Shown: piece by piece, positions 25,416 through 33,669 of the stretch
Position numbering within the stretch: position 1 is the stretch's first letter
Layout: each line of letters begins with the position of its first letter
DNA from: Lentisphaeria bacterium
Lineage (GTDB): Bacteria > Verrucomicrobiota > Lentisphaeria > Victivallales > UBA1829
NCBI GenBank assembly: GCA_003526375.1
Contig: DPDG01000027.1
Location: 138,302-202,301 of the forward strand
Direction: 5' to 3'
DNA length: 64,000 bases
Position numbers and translations under genes: made by a program
Notes under the pieces: generated by a model
Databases searched by the model: none
What the model was told of the DNA's origin: nothing
The model's input: only the letters and a program-made list of their open reading frames with translations

Positions 25416-26087
25416 TTACGAGTTCTGCATCCGGTTCAGAATACGGACGGCGGCACAGGCGGCGCCGAAACCGTTGTCGATATTGACGACCGTGACACCG
25501 CTTGCACAACTGTTCAGCATTGCGAGAAGTGCGGTCAGTCCCTGAAACGAAGCTCCATAGCCGACACTGGTCGGGACTGCGATCACAGGGGAAGGGACAA
25601 GCCCCGCGGTGACACTCGGGAGCGCTCCCTCCATACCGGCGACGGCAATCACGACATCCGCTTTGTGCAGACGTTCCACTTTTGAAAGAAGGCGCGTAAT
25701 TCCGGCGACTCCGCAATCGGGGATCAGTTCACAGGAGCAACCGCAGATTTCCAGTGTGACGAGAGCTTCTCTTGCCACAGGCAGGTCGGAAGTTCCGGCA
25801 CAGATCACGGCGATATGCCCCCGGTGCGGCCGGATGAAACGGCGGATGCATAATGTCCGTGCAAGTTCGTCATATTCCGCCTCCGGGATTTCCCTGCATA
25901 CGGCTGCGGCGCTTTCCCCGGAAACTCTTGTAGCGAGTACAGGTACCTCAGACTGTTCCAGTTTCCGCATGATTCCGGCGATTTGTTCCGCCGTCTTTCC
26001 GGCGCCGTAAATGAATTCGGGAAAACCGCAACGCCCGGAACGGTCGAAATCCAGTTCCGCATAATTTGAAATATCGCTTTGATCCAT
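25416..26087 (-). CDS. larB: nickel pincer cofactor biosynthesis protein LarB
   Basis: A 223-residue LarB. It carboxylates and hydrolyses nicotinic acid adenine dinucleotide to make the precursor of the Ni-pincer cofactor of lactate racemase-type enzymes. The N-terminus FPEFIYGAGKT (residues about 22-32) and a PurE-like AIR carboxylase domain (about 90-220; CAGTSDLPVAREA, DCGVAGITRLL, GMEGALPSVTAGL, VPTSVGYGASF) are clear. No larA, larC or larE is in the window. Start 26087 follows AGGAGAAG. It is convergent with the PL22-like gene (4 bases between stops) and divergent from gmhB. Confidence 0.92.
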   Translation of the reverse strand: MDQSDISNYAELDFDRSGRCGFPEFIYGAGKTAEQIAGIMRKLEQSEVPVLATRVSGESAAAVCREIPEAEYDELARTLCIRRFIRPHRGHIAVICAGTSDLPVAREALVTLEICGCSCELIPDCGVAGITRLLSKVERLHKADVVIAVAGMEGALPSVTAGLVPSPVIAVPTSVGYGASFQGLTALLAMLNSCASGVTVVNIDNGFGAACAAVRILNRMQNS

Positions 26088-26241
26088 GATTACTTCTCCT
26101 GTTTTCCATAATTTACCGTGGCAGATGTTCAAATCAATGCTGAAAAACCGGAGAAATCACGAAATTTTTTTACTTCCCGTATTCCATTTTTTAAATTCCG
26201 GTGTATTTTTCCAAATCATTCATGTTTTGAGAGGATTAAAA

Positions 26242-26802
26242 ATGAAAAAAGCATTTTTTCTTGACAGAGACGGCGTGATTATCGAGGACGGACATTATCT
26301 TTCGGATTCCGATCAGGTTGTACTTTGCCCGGGAGCCGCCGCCGCAGTCAATCTGATGCACGAAGCAGGATATCTGGTCATTGCCGTTTCCAACCAGTCG
26401 GGAATTGCCAGAGGATATTTTACACAGGAACAGCTTGCCTCGGTAGAGAGGCGTATTGATGAACTGCTTGCGAAAGAGGGCGCGAAAATCGACGGCTGGT
26501 ATTACTGCATACATCATGAGAAAGGAATCATCCCGGAACTTGCCTGTGACTGCGACTGCCGGAAACCGAAACCCGGCATGTTTCTTCATGCGGCGAAAGA
26601 TTTCGGCATTGATCTGGCACAGTCTTTCATGATCGGTGACAAAGTTTCGGATATTCAGGCTGCGGAAAATGCAAACTGCCGCAGGTCGGTCCTGGTCCTG
26701 ACCGGTCATGGTGCTGAAGAACAGGGGAGACCGGGGCTCGGAAATGCATTGATCGAAGAAGATATTCTGGATGCGGCAAAGCGCCTTCTGCGCATGATCT
26801 GA
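26242..26802 (+). CDS. gmhB: D-glycero-beta-D-manno-heptose-1,7-bisphosphate 7-phosphatase-like HAD protein
   Basis: A 186-residue HAD hydrolase. FFLDRDGVI (residues 5-13) carries the catalytic Asp pair, AVSNQSGIARG the second motif, KPKPGM the lysine and MIGDKVSDIQAA the final acids. The zinc loop with C-x-H near residue 92 and a CDCDC cluster is the GmhB mark. It removes the C7 phosphate in LPS heptose synthesis; the GmhA-type isomerase lies at 13408. ATG 26242 follows GAGAGGA. A family member acting on histidinol phosphate (HisB-N) is the main alternative, but no his genes are near. Confidence 0.85.
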   Translation: MKKAFFLDRDGVIIEDGHYLSDSDQVVLCPGAAAAVNLMHEAGYLVIAVSNQSGIARGYFTQEQLASVERRIDELLAKEGAKIDGWYYCIHHEKGIIPELACDCDCRKPKPGMFLHAAKDFGIDLAQSFMIGDKVSDIQAAENANCRRSVLVLTGHGAEEQGRPGLGNALIEEDILDAAKRLLRMI

Positions 26803-26849
26803 ATGAAAAAACCGTATCTTTTTTTGCTTTTTCCATATTCCGGAGTAAA

Positions 26850-27557
26850 TTGATATCGGTAAAAGAAAGTGTTGAACAACGGATGAAATATCAGAAAAAC
26901 AAATCGGGAATGATTGATAAGGTCAAACGCAGTTTTCTGCGTATGACCTCTCCGTTCGAGTTCGGAGCTTCCAGAAAATCCGATTCTCTGGCTTTCATGA
27001 ATTTTCCGCCGGAGATGGCGCAGAGGGACGCGGCATACTGCTGCGCCCTGAAGCTTTTGAAAGTCAATATGTTTTCCCATACCGATGAAGAAAGAAGGGG
27101 CATCTATTCGCTTGCGGAAGCCCTGATCGGCATTTCTCTGGAAAAGGCGGAGAAAATCTACCGTGCCGGCAGGAATGAACGGCGTCCCCTTGAATATCTG
27201 GAAATGATCAGGTTCATGACTTTGGTAAGAAACCTTCTGGGGACGTTGAGCGATCTGGCGGATTATCAGTATTACATCGACCAGTCGGAAGATGGAATTG
27301 CCGGCTTTTTCGGAAACAAAGTCATCAATAATTTCAAGATATCCGACGGAACGTTTTCCAACAGCGAGATCGGAATCTACAATCTGCTGATCGGAATGCT
27401 GGATGATGCGGAATCCACGATTCTTGCGTCGCAGGCGCAGACCCGGAAGCTTTTGACGAAATCGGAAATGGAGCGTTACGAGAAAGCTTATGCCGCCTAT
27501 CTCTCGATTTTTGAAAAACTGGACCCGAAAGATCCGCGTTTCACCGCCGGAAGATAG
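26850..27557 (+). CDS. helical protein of unknown function
   Basis: A 235-residue protein I do not recognise. It has no signal peptide or long hydrophobic stretch and is largely helical and charged. The segment around residues 43-75 holds a run of small, Cys-containing residues. The frame starts with TTG at 26850, five bases after CCGGAG, a better context than the ATG at 26883, which would shorten it by 11 residues. It lies 47 bases downstream of gmhB and may be co-transcribed. Codon use looks like that of its neighbours. Function cannot be inferred. Confidence 0.6.
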   Translation: MISVKESVEQRMKYQKNKSGMIDKVKRSFLRMTSPFEFGASRKSDSLAFMNFPPEMAQRDAAYCCALKLLKVNMFSHTDEERRGIYSLAEALIGISLEKAEKIYRAGRNERRPLEYLEMIRFMTLVRNLLGTLSDLADYQYYIDQSEDGIAGFFGNKVINNFKISDGTFSNSEIGIYNLLIGMLDDAESTILASQAQTRKLLTKSEMERYEKAYAAYLSIFEKLDPKDPRFTAGR

Positions 27558-27629
27558 CCTTTTTCGAGTGAAAACTTCCCTTTTTCCCTTTTTTTCCTGT
27601 TTTTAATGTCTGCAAGGCAGAAAAATTGC

Positions 27630-27657
27630 TTGCAAAATGTTTGACCTGCATTATTTT
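27630..27657 (+). promoter_or_regulatory. possible promoter of the ABC importer genes
   Basis: TTGCAA (27630-27635) and TATTTT (27652-27657) are 16 bases apart. They lie in the 255-base leader upstream of the binding-protein/permease fusion. The same leader carries an imperfect stem with arms AGGAG (27696-27700) and CTCCT (27708-27712), flanked by CGA/TCG and TTTTA/TAAAA pairings. Confidence 0.35.
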
Positions 27658-27812
27658 ACGAATTCAGGTTGTGTGTTTTACACGATCGATGGGTGAGGAG
27701 CTGGCTACTCCTGTCGTAAAAAATTTATCAAACCTGCTTCCGGAAAAGTTGCAGCGGGCAACAGTACGGGAGCGTGATTCTCTATGTTCTTCATAGGGAC
27801 TGGCAGTAAAAA

Positions 27813-30392
27813 ATGAAACGCAGAGTCTTTTTCACAACACTGCTGTCGGCGGGGATTGCTGTACTGATATCCCTGCTGTCCATTCCAAACCTTAACGCCG
27901 CCGATGAAAAAAAGGCAGCAGCAGAATCGAAGCCTCGGCCGCAGGGCGAGGTCTTGAAGATCCCCTTGAGGGTCATGCAGCTTCCCGATCCGAAATCGAC
28001 GGACACCAACACCAAGGTTCAGCTGGAAATCCTCCGTGAGTTCCGGAAGCTGTATCCGGAGATCGAACTTTCGCCGTTCAGCGGAATCGAGATCCAGAAC
28101 ATCGGTGCGGAATCCCGCCTGATGCTGGCGATCGCCGGCGGTGCGGCGCCTGACGTGATCAACGTGAATTTCCGTATGTCGGACACCTATATCCAGCAGA
28201 ATTTCCTCTGGCCGCTTGACAAATATATCGAAAGCGATCCGGAGTTCAAAAGCATTGACAGTTTTCTGAACTCGCTGCCCCCTGCGATCCGCCCGATTGT
28301 GTTCCGTGAAGGTCCTGCTGTCGGCGGGCTCGCCGCCGGGAAACATGTCTGGGCGGTGGGAAATAAAATTCTGGTGCGGGCATTGTTTTGGCGGAAAGAC
28401 ATCTTTCAGGATGCGGGGCTTGACCCTGAAAAGCCGCCGAAAAACTGGGATGAACTCATTGAATATGCCCGGAGGATCGCCGACCCTGCCCGTGACAAAT
28501 ACGGAATCAGCATGGCGGGCGGCGCACAGTCCTCGTGGGACTTCATGTCTTATCTCTGGAGCGCGGGCGCGGATGCTGTGACGCAGGATAAGAAGACGGG
28601 AGAATGGCGGGCGGCATTCGGCACGAGGGAAGCCGCAGTTGCCCTGGATTTTTATATGCGCCTTGCAACGGAGCGCTGGCAGGATTCGGATGGAACGGTT
28701 CAGCATGGGTATTCCACCTTGAATTCGGATGAGCGTTCGGTCAAACTTGCACAACAGGCAGGTAAACTGGGGATGTATTCGCAGTATCTCGGTGACGACC
28801 GGATGGGCGGCGAAGTAGATCCCGCCCTTGTCGGAATCGCTCCGTTTCCCGCAGGGCCGTCCGGAAGGGGCGCAACGGAAATCAATGCCACTTTGAACGG
28901 TATTTTTGCGGGTATCGTCGGCAGAAACAATTCGGAAGGAAAATTTGTCCCCGCTGAGAAGATCCGTGATGCGGCATGGAAATACATCAGCTTCATGAAT
29001 TCGAAGAGAGCGCGTAAAATTTATGCGGAAACCATGGTCAATCTGGGGCAGGGGCGTTCTCTCAGCCCGACTTATCTGCGGGAGTTCGGCTATACGGAAT
29101 ACCTGAAATATTTCCCCCCGTCATGGGAGCAGGCGTTCAACCAGGCTCTTGAAAACGGAAAACCGGAGCCTTACGGGCGCAACTGTCAGATGGTGTATAT
29201 TTACCTGACGCAGCCGATTGACGAAGCAATGCAGCTTTTCCGCGACGGCAAACTGCCGGAGGGCGATTCACCTGAGGCAAAGGAAAAGCGTCTTGACATG
29301 CTTCAGGAAATTCTGAAAAAAGCCGAAAACAGGACCAATGCCCGGATGATCGGGCATATTGAACCGCAGGAACAGCAGAAACGCACGACGGTGGCAATCA
29401 TTGTCGCCATCATCATTGCATGTGTTTTCTGTTTCGTGATCTACAATATCTGGAAGGTCTTTTCTCCGAAAGATTCTTATTCCGGCAAGAAACGCGGCTG
29501 GGATTTCAAGCGGAACTGGCTGGGATATTTGATTATGATTCCTGCGCTGGTGAGCATTCTGCTGTGGACTTATTATCCCATGCTGACGGGTTCCCAGTTG
29601 TTCTTCCAGGATTACCGCGTTGTCGGCGACAGCCGGTGGGTCGGGTTCGACAACCTTGCCGGAGTCCTGTTCAGCGATGAATGGTGGTCCGCGATCTGGA
29701 ACACGTTCCGCTATATGATGTTCACTTTGACGCTGGGTTTTCTTGCGCCGATCGTTCTCGCGATTCTGCTTCAGGAGGTTTCCCACGGGAAAATCGTTTA
29801 CAGAACCCTGTATTACCTGCCCGCGGTCATGAGCGGACTGGTCGTGATCTTCATGTGGAAACTTTTCTATCAGGCGGGTTCTTCCGGCATTCTCAACCAG
29901 ACTTTGAACAGCCTTGCCAGCCTTTGCGGATTGGAGTTTACGCCGCAGGACTGGCTGAATGACGCCAAATGGGCGATGCTGGCGTGCGTGATTCCGACCA
30001 TCTGGGCAGGAGCGGGGCCGGGCTGCCTGATCTATCTGGCGGCGCTGAAAGGCGTACCGGAGGAGACTTATGAGGCGGCGGAGATTGACGGCGCAAACTT
30101 CTTCCAGAAGATCTGGCATGTCACGTTCCCGACGCTGAAAGCCCTGATCATCATCAACTTTGTCGGTGCGTTCATCGCCTCCGCACAGTCCGGGGGAATG
30201 ATCCTGATCATGACGTTCGGACGTGCGAACACGGAGGTCGCCGAACTGCATATCTTCAAGGAAGCCTACACGAATCTTCAGTTTGGAAGCGCCATTTCAA
30301 TGGCGTGGGTGCTGGGAATGATGACGTTGATGTTCACCATTTACAATCTCAAGAGACTTTCCAAAATGGAATTCAAGACAACGGGGAAATAA
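27813..30392 (+). CDS. fused solute-binding protein and MalF-like ABC permease
   Basis: An 859-residue protein combining two usually separate parts of a carbohydrate ABC importer. Residues 1-30 are a signal or first membrane segment. Residues about 45-480 are a family-1 solute-binding domain (AGGAAPDVINVNF, LIEYARRIADPARDKYGI, WSAGADAV). Residue 525 starts a membrane helix, and about 565-850 is a MalF/UgpA-type permease with the cytoplasmic EAA loop EAAEIDGANFFQKIW near 753-767, which docks the ATPase. The tethered binding domain stays outside the membrane. The MalG-like partner is one base downstream. No ATPase gene is present, so a shared MsmX-type ATPase is expected elsewhere. Confidence 0.9.
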   Translation: MKRRVFFTTLLSAGIAVLISLLSIPNLNAADEKKAAAESKPRPQGEVLKIPLRVMQLPDPKSTDTNTKVQLEILREFRKLYPEIELSPFSGIEIQNIGAESRLMLAIAGGAAPDVINVNFRMSDTYIQQNFLWPLDKYIESDPEFKSIDSFLNSLPPAIRPIVFREGPAVGGLAAGKHVWAVGNKILVRALFWRKDIFQDAGLDPEKPPKNWDELIEYARRIADPARDKYGISMAGGAQSSWDFMSYLWSAGADAVTQDKKTGEWRAAFGTREAAVALDFYMRLATERWQDSDGTVQHGYSTLNSDERSVKLAQQAGKLGMYSQYLGDDRMGGEVDPALVGIAPFPAGPSGRGATEINATLNGIFAGIVGRNNSEGKFVPAEKIRDAAWKYISFMNSKRARKIYAETMVNLGQGRSLSPTYLREFGYTEYLKYFPPSWEQAFNQALENGKPEPYGRNCQMVYIYLTQPIDEAMQLFRDGKLPEGDSPEAKEKRLDMLQEILKKAENRTNARMIGHIEPQEQQKRTTVAIIVAIIIACVFCFVIYNIWKVFSPKDSYSGKKRGWDFKRNWLGYLIMIPALVSILLWTYYPMLTGSQLFFQDYRVVGDSRWVGFDNLAGVLFSDEWWSAIWNTFRYMMFTLTLGFLAPIVLAILLQEVSHGKIVYRTLYYLPAVMSGLVVIFMWKLFYQAGSSGILNQTLNSLASLCGLEFTPQDWLNDAKWAMLACVIPTIWAGAGPGCLIYLAALKGVPEETYEAAEIDGANFFQKIWHVTFPTLKALIIINFVGAFIASAQSGGMILIMTFGRANTEVAELHIFKEAYTNLQFGSAISMAWVLGMMTLMFTIYNLKRLSKMEFKTTGK

Positions 30393-30393
30393 C

Positions 30394-32718
30394 ATGGCTA
30401 TCATAGGTAAAGTTGAAAAAAAGAGTCTGAAAGTCAGAGTTCTTAATATTTCGATCCATGTGCTGCTCCTGCTTGGAGCGGTCACGATGGTTTATCCGCT
30501 TCTTCTGATGGTTTCGGGTTCCTTCAAGAGCGATGTGGACTTTTCAAAGTTCTCACTGCTTCCCGAATTCATTTACAACCATGAGCTTCTGTTCCAGAAA
30601 CATCTGGCTACGAAGTTCAATGCACAGAACATCCTGTTCTTCAATGCGTTCAGGGAACCCATCGGGTCCGTGAACAATGTGAAAAAGCCGGAAAATCCGT
30701 CACGTGTGAGATTTGACGATTATAAGGCGTTTCTCGGGGAAATGAAAGAGCGGAAACCGCACTACTGGCGCGGAATCGGCATGGCGAATGAAACAGGCGT
30801 TTATCCCATGGTGCTCAGAGAATACCGCGCATGGCTCGCCAAAAAGTATGGAAAAGGGGAGGAAGGCATCAAAAAACTGAACGAAGCCTGCGGAACCGAT
30901 TATACTTCGTGGGAAGCCGTGGCGCTTCCTGTGGAATTGTTCCATACGCGCAAGATTTCAACGGATTACAGCAAGGGCATTCTCAAAGAGATTCTTGAGT
31001 TCAAAAATACCCAGATCAGCGGTCTGCACACCTATTGGGTGGACCTTGACGGTTTTTTTGTGGAGAGCCTGCGGAAAAATGTGGCGCGCGAACTTCCCGA
31101 ACTCAATAAAAAACTGGGAACACATTATAATTCGTGGCAGGACATTCCGCTTCCGCGGACTTATCCGAAAGGAAACGAGAAATTTGCGAAGCTTTGGGGA
31201 AAATACGTCCGCGAAGATGTGAATTATTCTTTTCTGCGCCTTGATCCATCCGCCGCGCCTCTCTGGACAAAGTTCCTGAAAGAGAAATACAAGGACATCA
31301 AAGAGGTCAACGCCTTGCATGAATACAATGCCAAGACATTTGACGAGGTGAAGCTTCCGCTTCAGGAGCCTGCCGGCGGGCAGATCAAAACCGACTGGAA
31401 CGAATTCGTTTCGCTGGTTCTTCCCCCGGAATATATGAGGCTTGAAACTCTTGCCGGCGAATACCGCGACTGGCTGAAAAAGAAATACGGCACGGTTGCG
31501 CGCCTGAATGATGTTTATGATATGGGATATAAGTCGATGGATGCCGTTCCGCTCCCGGAGGAGCATCCGCAGGAGAACATCGCGCTGGCGAAGGACTGGA
31601 CTGAATTCGTCAATACGATGGGTCCCGAGGAAATCGGCCTTGTCCGCACCGCGATTGCGGATTACAGAAATTTCATCGAGAACAAATACCGGAAAGCGGA
31701 TAAAACGGTGGATTATGACAAAATGTCCATTGATTACAAATCTGCGATCAGGAATAAACTTGAAATTCCGTTTTATTCCAGATATCCCGCTTCACCCGAT
31801 ATTACCATGAGTGTAAAGGATCATTACCGGGAGTTTGTAACGAATCCGAAGAATGGAAATGCCCGCGTTGTCGCGGACGTCAAAAAAATGCAGCCGCTGT
31901 GGAGCAAGTTCCTGCAGAACAAGTATAAGAACATTGCCGCGCTCAATCATGCATGGGGAACGGTTTATACGAGCTGGGACAAGATCGCTCCGCCTTCGAA
32001 GGAATACGAGTGGTTCTCCGTTCTTGACCATAAATGGGATCTGGTGAAGGAATACCTGAAACGGAACTATGTCATGGTGGTGGATACGATCATCACCAAC
32101 GGCAATGCGGCGAAAAATACGGTCATTTACTGTGCGCTCGCAGTGCTTGCGGCGCTGATCGTGAATCCGCTGTGCGCCTATGCGCTGTCCCGCTACAAAA
32201 TGGCTCCGGCATATAAGATTCTGCTGTTCCTGATGCTTCCGATGGCGTTTCCGCCGATGGTGCTCGGCATTCCGCAGTTCCTTCTGATCAAGAACCTGAA
32301 TCTGCTGAATACTTTCTGGGCGCTGATCCTGCCGACGATGGCGAACGGCTATATGATCTTCCTGCTGAAAGGATTTTTCGACAGTCTGCCGAAAGAGCTG
32401 TTCGAATCTGCGGCGATCGACGGTGCAAGCGAGTGGACGGTCTTCTGGCATATTGCGATGGGGCTTTCCACGCCGATTCTTTCGGTGCTGGCGCTGAATA
32501 CGTTCACCGTGGCATACGGCAACTTCATGATGGCGTTCCTGCTGTGCCAGGACAAATCCATGTGGACGATGATGGTGCATCTGTATCAGCTCCAGATCCG
32601 TTCCAGCCAGGCGGTAGGATTCGCCGCTCTGATCATTGCGGCGGTGCCGACTCTGCTGGTGTTCATCTTCTGCCAGAACATCATCATCAAAGGTATCGTT
32701 GTCCCGACGGAGAAGTGA
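30394..32718 (+). CDS. MalG-like ABC permease with a large extracytoplasmic repeat insertion
   Basis: A 774-residue protein. Residues about 15-41 are the first membrane segment (MVYPLLLMVSGSFKS is the family's end of TM1). From about 571 the rest is a normal MalG/UgpE permease, with the EAA loop ESAAIDGASEWTVFW at about 671-685. Between them, about 520 residues form a hydrophilic domain with about six degenerate repeats of a W-x2-FL-x2-KY-x-x-I-x-x-LN ... Y-x-SW ... LP pattern. Typical MalG proteins have only a short first loop, so this is more than double the family length. The repeats resemble the short motif seen in GH42-type enzymes, but no catalytic acids could be assigned. It starts one base after the fused partner. 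Confidence 0.9.
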   Translation: MAIIGKVEKKSLKVRVLNISIHVLLLLGAVTMVYPLLLMVSGSFKSDVDFSKFSLLPEFIYNHELLFQKHLATKFNAQNILFFNAFREPIGSVNNVKKPENPSRVRFDDYKAFLGEMKERKPHYWRGIGMANETGVYPMVLREYRAWLAKKYGKGEEGIKKLNEACGTDYTSWEAVALPVELFHTRKISTDYSKGILKEILEFKNTQISGLHTYWVDLDGFFVESLRKNVARELPELNKKLGTHYNSWQDIPLPRTYPKGNEKFAKLWGKYVREDVNYSFLRLDPSAAPLWTKFLKEKYKDIKEVNALHEYNAKTFDEVKLPLQEPAGGQIKTDWNEFVSLVLPPEYMRLETLAGEYRDWLKKKYGTVARLNDVYDMGYKSMDAVPLPEEHPQENIALAKDWTEFVNTMGPEEIGLVRTAIADYRNFIENKYRKADKTVDYDKMSIDYKSAIRNKLEIPFYSRYPASPDITMSVKDHYREFVTNPKNGNARVVADVKKMQPLWSKFLQNKYKNIAALNHAWGTVYTSWDKIAPPSKEYEWFSVLDHKWDLVKEYLKRNYVMVVDTIITNGNAAKNTVIYCALAVLAALIVNPLCAYALSRYKMAPAYKILLFLMLPMAFPPMVLGIPQFLLIKNLNLLNTFWALILPTMANGYMIFLLKGFFDSLPKELFESAAIDGASEWTVFWHIAMGLSTPILSVLALNTFTVAYGNFMMAFLLCQDKSMWTMMVHLYQLQIRSSQAVGFAALIIAAVPTLLVFIFCQNIIIKGIVVPTEK
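30823..31998 (+). repeat. degenerate protein-level repeat array in the MalG insertion
   Basis: About six copies of a pattern with an aromatic/basic helix, KY-type pair, LN, then Y-x-SW-x-x-(I/V) and LP. Copies start near YRAWLAKKYG (residue 144), FVESLRKN, WTKFLKEKYKD, YRDWLKKKYGT, YRNFIENKYRK and WSKFLQNKYKN; spacing is uneven (about 55 to 100 residues). The best-matched pair (WTKFLKEKYKDIKEVN and WSKFLQNKYKNIAALN) suggests duplication. Confidence 0.7.
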
Positions 32719-32848
32719 TTCCGCGGTGCTGTTCAAAGGACTGATGCAGGCTCATCGAATCTGCGTCAGTCCCCGTATATTCCGGCGGAATTCCGGCGTG
32801 GGGATGATTGTGCTTGTCGCGGAGAAACTGCTTTTTTTCTTTCGGAGC

Positions 32849-32877
32849 TTGACAAAGGGCATTCGCAATAGTATTGT
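32849..32877 (+). promoter_or_regulatory. sigma-70 promoter of the pseudopilin gene at 32932
   Basis: Consensus -35 TTGACA (32849-32854) with TATTGT (32872-32877) at 17 bases. It is in the 213-base gap after the MalG-like gene, so the pseudopilin has its own transcript. Confidence 0.65.
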
Positions 32878-32893
32878 TCAGAAAATCTGAACA
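32875..32893. promoter_or_regulatory. perfect inverted repeat overlapping the -10 element
   Basis: TGTTCAGA (32875-32882) and TCTGAACA (32886-32893) are exact reverse complements around AAA. Overlap with the -10 of the pseudopilin promoter makes it a likely repressor site. It resembles no family I can name. Confidence 0.6.
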
Positions 32894-32931
32894 GTATTCG
32901 TTTGTTTTCGGATAACCGATGAGGGAAAGTT

Positions 32932-33669
32932 ATGAAAAAAATTCATCGTTACACCTTAGTGGAGCTCCTGGTCGTCGTGGCGATTGCCGCTGTCATTCTG
33001 GGAATTGCAACGCCCGCATTCACCGCCATGATGAAAGGCGGCGCCATGACATCCACCACCCGTGAACTTGCCGCCAAGATCAAAGCCGCGCGTTCTTACG
33101 CCGTTACGAACAACTGTTACGTCGCGCTGGTGTTCCCGACGGGGACGAGTTTAGAAGATACGGGGAAAACAGATTTTTATTTCAGATGCTACCGTCCATG
33201 TATCGTCTATAAAAATGAAGAGGACAAGTGGGTTTTTGATTCATGGATAGATGGAGAAAACTGGAAATTAATGAATAAGGGAATCGTGATTAATAAGGAA
33301 AATAAAGATTTCTGTTTTATTACCCTGGCATCAGGTTCTGAGTCAGAAGAAGATTTACCAACAGAATATGTTGTAAAAGACGTTCCTTTAGGAAAAATAA
33401 AATCAATTTCTACTTCTACTACAGATGAGAGTATCAAGGATGACATTGCTCGGGCAATTATTTTCAAACCGAATGGGCAGCTGGCGGGAATTGAACTGTC
33501 CAAGTCTCTCAGATTCCGGCTTATGGAAGGTGTTCCTGTCAGTAAAGATAACATTCAGGCTACGAATGTGTTTACCGAAGGTTCTGACAGATATACGATG
33601 GTAAAGACTTTCATTATTAATCCGCTGACTTGCAAGATCGAATTCCGTGATGATTCTTTGAAGTTATAA
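32932..33669 (+). CDS. GspH/FimT-type pseudopilin-like protein
   Basis: A 245-residue protein with a prepilin N-terminus: short basic leader, then YTLVELLVVVAIAAVILGIATPAF from residue 7, resembling type II secretion minor pseudopilins (GspH/FimT) with a Glu at position +5. The helix is followed by a soluble part of mixed strands. It lacks the H-X9-DG pattern of the other pseudopilins in this window. The leader is short and without Gly at the expected cleavage point, so processing is uncertain. It follows the ABC importer and has its own promoter with an inverted repeat. Its stop overlaps the stop of the convergent gene (shared TTATAA). Confidence 0.8.
   Translation: MKKIHRYTLVELLVVVAIAAVILGIATPAFTAMMKGGAMTSTTRELAAKIKAARSYAVTNNCYVALVFPTGTSLEDTGKTDFYFRCYRPCIVYKNEEDKWVFDSWIDGENWKLMNKGIVINKENKDFCFITLASGSESEEDLPTEYVVKDVPLGKIKSISTSTTDESIKDDIARAIIFKPNGQLAGIELSKSLRFRLMEGVPVSKDNIQATNVFTEGSDRYTMVKTFIINPLTCKIEFRDDSLKL

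Noticed and set aside
27705..28754. Minus-strand open frame opposite to the binding-protein/permease fusion
   Set aside because: Shadow of the plus-strand gene: Arg/His-rich, no signal, no ribosome site.
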